NCBI GenBank assembly: GCA_004295885.1
Contig: SEDG01000015.1
Location: 1 to 19,810 of the forward strand
DNA length: 19,810 bases
Source of the DNA: Pedobacter sp.
GTDB lineage: Bacteria > Bacteroidota > Bacteroidia > Sphingobacteriales > Sphingobacteriaceae
Direction of reading: 5' to 3'
The notes beneath the pieces are model-generated. The model made no database searches, was not told where the DNA came from, and saw nothing but the letters and a program-made list of their open reading frames with translations. Shown here piece after piece: positions 16,639 through 19,810 of this stretch; the stretch's first letter is position 1; each line of letters starts with the position of its first letter. A program made the translations under genes and the position numbers.

Positions 16639-17922
16639 TTGAAAAAAGTCTTAATCATCTCGCCTTACTTTCCTCCTTCCAACGCTGCTGATATGCATCG
16701 CATAAGAATGAGTTTGCCTTTCTTTGAAGATTTTGGCTGGGAAGCAGAAATAGTTTGCGTCGCAGAAAGGTACACTGATGCCGTATTTGATCATCTTTTA
16801 ACAGAGTCGATTCCATCAACTATTAGGGTTCACCGTGTTAAAGCACTCCATAAAAAATGGACCAGCAAATTCGGTTTAGGCAGTCTTGCGTTACGTTCAT
16901 TGCCCTATTATAAAAGCTATGTAAATAAGCTATTAAAAACCCAACATTTTGATCTGATATACTTTTCGACCACTCAATTTCCAGTTTGCATTTTAGGGAA
17001 CTATTGGAAGAAAAAGTTTAACGTTCCTTATGTAATTGATATGCAGGATCCTTGGTTTAGTGATTATTATCAAGATAAACCAAAACATCAACGACCTAAA
17101 AAGTATTGGTTCTCTTATAGGTTAGATAAATACTTAGAACCGTTTGCAATGAAAAATGTAGATGGGCTAATTGCTGTTTCAAAAGCATATATCGATGATT
17201 TAAAATCAAGGTATAAAAATCTTGAAAAAATTCCAACAGCAGTAATAACTTTTGGCGGTTTTCTAAAAGACTTAGAAATTGCGGCAGCACATCAACAACA
17301 TTTCGAACTGGCATTTGATAAAAATCCAAACCTAAAACATCTTGTTTATGTAGGTCGTGGAGGTTATGATATGCGAACTGCTGTTTATCTACTTTTTTCT
17401 ACCTTTAAAAAAGGTTTGGAAAATTTTCCTGATTTGTTTAGTCAATTAAGGTTCCATTTTATAGGTACAAGTTATGCTCCATTAGGTCAAGGAATTCGGA
17501 CACTATATGCTGTCGCAAAAGAAATTGGAGTAGAAGATTATGTATTTGAACAAAGCGATCGAATTTCTTTTTATGAGAGCCTTTACAATTTACAATCTGC
17601 CGATGCCCTCATCATTCCTGGCCATGAGCAAGCAGCTTACACAGCCTCAAAAATATACCCTTACATTTTATGTAAAAAGCCAATTCTTGCCATTTTTAAT
17701 AGGGAAAGCAATGCCGCACAAACTTTAGAAAATTGCAAGGCTGGTACTGTAGCCAACATTAATAATGCCGAAGAGGCTGAAGATACAATATATAGTTTTT
17801 TAGAAGGCTTCGCTACAAATAAGTTACCTCCAGTTGATACTAATTGGGAAGAGTTTGAGCAATTTATGGCAAAACCCAAAACTGAAAAGCAATGTAAATT
17901 ATTTAATTCCGTTGTTGTATGA
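16639..17922 (+). CDS. GT4-like glycosyltransferase (TTG start)
   Basis: A 427-residue GT-B type protein. MKKVLIISPYFPPSNAA is the typical N-terminal strand and loop; VIDMQDPW at residues 132-139 marks the end of the acceptor domain; LVYVGRGGYDM at 235-245 opens the donor domain. Instead of EX7E it has ASKIYPYILCKKPILA beginning at 336, a Lys-containing variant like that of the enzyme at 14253-15440, so the two probably belong to the same GT4-like subgroup. TTG at 16639 is the start by exclusion: TAA of the preceding gene ends at 16636, and the codons after TTG read as a textbook GT4 N-terminus. The stop overlaps the next ATG (ATGA). Confidence 0.85.
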   Translation: MKKVLIISPYFPPSNAADMHRIRMSLPFFEDFGWEAEIVCVAERYTDAVFDHLLTESIPSTIRVHRVKALHKKWTSKFGLGSLALRSLPYYKSYVNKLLKTQHFDLIYFSTTQFPVCILGNYWKKKFNVPYVIDMQDPWFSDYYQDKPKHQRPKKYWFSYRLDKYLEPFAMKNVDGLIAVSKAYIDDLKSRYKNLEKIPTAVITFGGFLKDLEIAAAHQQHFELAFDKNPNLKHLVYVGRGGYDMRTAVYLLFSTFKKGLENFPDLFSQLRFHFIGTSYAPLGQGIRTLYAVAKEIGVEDYVFEQSDRISFYESLYNLQSADALIIPGHEQAAYTASKIYPYILCKKPILAIFNRESNAAQTLENCKAGTVANINNAEEAEDTIYSFLEGFATNKLPPVDTNWEEFEQFMAKPKTEKQCKLFNSVVV

Positions 17923-18809
17923 ACGACGCTATAAAAAGAACTTTTCGTTTTATAAATCAACATCAGCTGGCTAAAAGGCATTTATTTACAGCTTATTACC
18001 GGTTTTTTTTTTGGCAATTACGAAGCAGGCTAAATCGGAATCTTCAAGCAGTTAAATTTATAGGACCAATATCTTTTCTAGCAAAAACAGGACTGACAGG
18101 CATAACTGGTAATATCTATACGGGTTTGCATGAATTTGAAGATATGTCTTTCTTGTTGCATTTTTTGAGACCGGATGATGTATTTTTTGATGTGGGGGCT
18201 AATGTTGGCTCATATACTTTATTAGCTTCCGGAATTTGCAAAGCGAAATCAATAACATTTGAGCCAATTCCAAGTACTCATTCTATTTTAAAACAAAATG
18301 TTGAATTGAATAATTTAAATGCTCTAGTAAAAACTGAAAATAAAGGGGTTGGTAGTAAAAATGAACTGCTCCATTTTACAGATACAGAAGATACTACCAA
18401 CCATATCGTGTTGGATCACGAAGAAAGACAAAATATTATTAAAGTGCCCATAGTAACGCTTGATAGCTATTGTATAATAAAAAAACCTGCCTTGATTAAA
18501 ATAGATGTTGAAGGTTTTGAAACAGAGGTTTTAAATGGAGCTACAGCTATATTAAACGACAATACATTAAAAGCAATTATCATTGAATTAAATGGTAGCG
18601 GTGGTAGATATGAGTATGATGAACTTCAAATTCATCAGAAATTAGTAGATTATGGTTTCAAGCCTTACCAATACTTTCCTTTTGAAAGAAGACTTAAAGA
18701 AATAGCTAGTTTTGGCTCCTATAACACCATCTACATAAGAGATATTATAAGCGTTGAAAAGAGAGTAAAAAGTTCTAAGACATTTAAAGTATTTAATGAA
18801 AATATTTAA
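17919..18809 (+). CDS. FkbM family SAM-dependent methyltransferase
   Basis: A 296-residue methyltransferase. The SAM-binding motif FFDVGANVGSYTLL starts at residue 89, FEPIPST at 114-120 contains the acidic residue that usually binds the ribose hydroxyls, and IKIDVEGFETEVL at 193-205 is the FkbM-family post-motif. FkbM-type enzymes methylate hydroxyls of sugars and polyketides; here O-methylation of a glycan sugar is likely. The first 60 residues are basic and aromatic and include a T10 tract (18003-18012) coding FFF at residues 29-31; loss or gain of one T would hit a stop codon within about 20 codons. The gene ends with TAA placed directly before the ATG of the next GT4, in the same phase. 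Confidence 0.92.
   Translation: MNDAIKRTFRFINQHQLAKRHLFTAYYRFFFWQLRSRLNRNLQAVKFIGPISFLAKTGLTGITGNIYTGLHEFEDMSFLLHFLRPDDVFFDVGANVGSYTLLASGICKAKSITFEPIPSTHSILKQNVELNNLNALVKTENKGVGSKNELLHFTDTEDTTNHIVLDHEERQNIIKVPIVTLDSYCIIKKPALIKIDVEGFETEVLNGATAILNDNTLKAIIIELNGSGGRYEYDELQIHQKLVDYGFKPYQYFPFERRLKEIASFGSYNTIYIRDIISVEKRVKSSKTFKVFNENI
18003..18012 (+). repeat. T10 homopolymer near the 5' end of the FkbM methyltransferase gene
   Basis: Ten consecutive T coding for three Phe and the first base of Trp (residues 29-32). This is the longest homopolymer I see in the window. Deleting one T puts TAA at 18031-18033 in frame; adding one puts TAA at 18053-18055 in frame, so either slip would switch the gene off. 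It may simply reflect AT-richness. Confidence 0.55.
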
Positions 18810-19810
18810 ATGAAATCTTTGGCAATCATCATCAGTCACCCCATACAGTATTATGTACCTTTATTTAAACTATTAGCTCAACACTATAATCTAAAGGTAT
18901 TTTATACTTGGGGAGAGGAAGGTTCAAATGCAAAATATGATCCAGGATTTAAAAAGCCCGTTGCCTGGGATATCCCCTTATTAGAGGGTTATACTTATGA
19001 ATTTTTAACAAACGCAGCTAAGGATGCAGGTTCTCATCATTTTAATGGAATAGTAAATCCAGATCTAATTGAAAAAGTTAAAGCATTCCAGCCCGATGCT
19101 ATTTTAGTCTATGGCTGGGCCTATAAAAGTCACCTAAAGTTACTACGGCATTTCAAAGGCAAAATACCGATTTGGTTTAGGGGAGATTCTACTTTACTTG
19201 ATGAAAAAAAAGGAATCAAGCAAATTTTACGTACACTGTTTTTGAAAAGAGTATATAGAAATGTGGATAAGGCCTTGCACGTAGGAAGTGAAAGTAAAAA
19301 ATACTTTAGAAAATTTGGGATAAAGGAAAAAGATTTAATTTTTGTGCCTCATGCTGTAGATAATGAAAGATTTGCTGTAGATAGAAGTAAGGAAGCACAA
19401 CAGATAAGAGCGTCATTGAATATTAAGCATAATGATATTTTGGTTTTATTTGCTGGGAAACTAGAGCATAAAAAAAATCCAATGTTGTTGCTGGAAGCTT
19501 TTATTGAGCTTGATTTACTAAATGTACATTTATTGTTTGTGGGAAGTGGAGAGCTGGAAGAGAGTATTAAGTTTAGGGTATTAAGTCTAGGGTCTAAAGT
19601 CCAGAGTACTGAGTCTTTTCTTTGGCACAACAAATCACTAAAAGAGAGGATTCATTTTATGGATTTTCAAAATCAAACACAGATGCCTGCGGTTTATCAG
19701 GCTTGTGATTTATTTTGTTTGCCTTCTCAAGGGCCAGGTGAGACATGGGGTTTAGCTGTAAATGAAGCTATGGCTTGTGGGAAAGCCGTGTTGGTATCTG
19801 ATAAAGTGGG
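18810..19810 (+). CDS. GT4 family glycosyltransferase, 3' end beyond the window, with heptad-repeat insert
   Basis: Open from ATG at 18810 to the window end, 333 full codons. The N-terminus KSLAIIISHPIQYYVPLF is typical of a GT4 subgroup. FVPHAVDNERF lies in the middle, LFAGKLEHKKNP opens the donor domain, LFVGSGELEE (242-251) follows, then MDFQNQTQMPAVYQACD and PSQGPGETWGLAVNEAMACG, with the EX7E pair at E311 and E319. Between the VGSGE strand and the MDFQNQ strand lie about 25 residues, starting at S252, that the family usually fills with a short helix of a few residues; this segment is coded by an eight-unit heptanucleotide repeat (19563-19618). The frame stays open through it and canonical motifs resume afterwards, so the product is probably functional. 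The end of the domain is not visible. Confidence 0.87.
   Translation, partial: MKSLAIIISHPIQYYVPLFKLLAQHYNLKVFYTWGEEGSNAKYDPGFKKPVAWDIPLLEGYTYEFLTNAAKDAGSHHFNGIVNPDLIEKVKAFQPDAILVYGWAYKSHLKLLRHFKGKIPIWFRGDSTLLDEKKGIKQILRTLFLKRVYRNVDKALHVGSESKKYFRKFGIKEKDLIFVPHAVDNERFAVDRSKEAQQIRASLNIKHNDILVLFAGKLEHKKNPMLLLEAFIELDLLNVHLLFVGSGELEESIKFRVLSLGSKVQSTESFLWHNKSLKERIHFMDFQNQTQMPAVYQACDLFCLPSQGPGETWGLAVNEAMACGKAVLVSDKV
19563..19618 (+). repeat. Degenerate heptanucleotide tandem repeat inside a coding sequence
   Basis: Eight consecutive 7-base units in unbroken phase: agtatta, agtttag, ggtatta, agtctag, ggtctaa, agtccag, agtactg, agtcttt. Every unit starts with AGT or GGT, and four of eight read AGTC or GGTC after degenerate matches are allowed. 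Because three units make 21 bases, the encoded peptide repeats loosely every seven residues: SIKFRVL, SLGSKVQ, STESF. It lies wholly inside the GT4 gene at 18810-19810. Confidence 0.8.

Larger units (their letters stand above)
1..19810 (+). other. Glycan biosynthesis gene cluster, probable single operon (interior portion)
   Basis: Twenty-one codirectional genes: 17 known or probable glycosyltransferases (GT2, GT4, GT61, GT32-like, DUF5672, HlpA-like and two orphan GT-A-like proteins), two acyltransferases and two methyltransferases. The largest gap is 28 bases (7044-7071). Twelve junctions overlap by 1-16 bases, three of them by the same 8-base pattern ATGNNTAR (6111, 8737, 11358, reading ATGCATAG, ATGAATAA, ATGAGTAA). 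I see no terminator hairpin and no promoter-sized gap, so transcription must start upstream of the window or inside genes. Initiation, export and polymerisation genes are absent from the window. Confidence 0.75.

Noticed and set aside
16634..16641. TAAATTTG, matching the Bacteroidota -7 promoter consensus TAnnTTTG
   Set aside because: It overlaps the stop and start codons of the adjoining genes, and I see no -33 TTTG element at the right distance; likely chance in AT-rich DNA.
17540..17728. Same-strand open frame of 62 codons inside the GT4-like gene
   Set aside because: Out-of-frame reading of a conserved donor domain, no independent signal.
17661..17981. Antisense open frame of 106 codons across the GT4/FkbM junction
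   Set aside because: Complement of two strongly supported genes with no recognisable motif of its own.
1..19810. CRISPR array, tRNA, rRNA, insertion sequence or integrase
   Set aside because: No regularly spaced direct repeats, RNA-like cloverleaf or transposase/recombinase motif was seen on reading through; the coding genes account for nearly all bases.

Overview
The window is a single 19.8 kb block of sugar-transfer genes from a low-GC member of the Bacteroidota, most likely a Sphingobacteriales/Sphingobacteriaceae organism such as Pedobacter or a relative. The taxonomic guess rests on the AT-rich composition, the near absence of Shine-Dalgarno sequences before otherwise convincing starts, and the protein types present (DUF5672-type, GT61-type and GT32-type enzymes mixed with many GT2 and GT4 enzymes). 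No rRNA, tRNA or other taxonomic marker is present, so the genus is an inference.

All 21 genes lie on the + strand. They abut or overlap, or are separated by at most 28 bases, so no gap could hold an ordinary promoter plus terminator. I read the window as the interior of one long, probably translationally coupled operon that enters from the left (partial class I methyltransferase) and leaves to the right (partial GT4 glycosyltransferase).

Layout. 1-400: end of a SAM methyltransferase. 401-3947: two GT2 enzymes, an HlpA-like nucleotide-diphospho-sugar transferase and a DUF5672 protein. 3964-8214: GT2, GT4, GT2 and GT61 enzymes. 8208-8744: hexapeptide-repeat acyltransferase. 8737-14256: GT2, an orphan GT-A-like protein with a DSD motif, a GT32-like enzyme, two GT2 enzymes and a second orphan DSD protein. 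14253-15440: GT4. 15440-16636: integral-membrane acyltransferase 3 (OafA type). 16639-17922: GT4-like. 17919-18809: FkbM methyltransferase. 18810-19810: GT4, cut by the window end.

In total there are 17 known or probable glycosyltransferases, two acyltransferases and two methyltransferases. This is the content expected of a locus that builds and decorates a complex surface glycan (exopolysaccharide, capsule, O-antigen or protein glycan). The initiating sugar-phosphate transferase, flippase or ABC exporter, polymerase and nucleotide-sugar synthesis genes are not in the window and must lie elsewhere. Seventeen transferases are more than one ordinary repeat unit needs.

The most unusual sequence-level signals are: (1) a run of eight in-phase degenerate heptanucleotides inside the last GT4 gene, which appears to encode an extra peptide segment between two conserved GT-B elements; (2) two methyltransferase/glycosyltransferase pairs in which the second frame follows the single TAA of the first, in phase and with no spacing; (3) homopolymer tracts (T10 in the FkbM gene, G7 in the DUF5672 gene, A8 at a gene overlap) that could slip; (4) two GT-A-like DSD proteins that match no family I can name.
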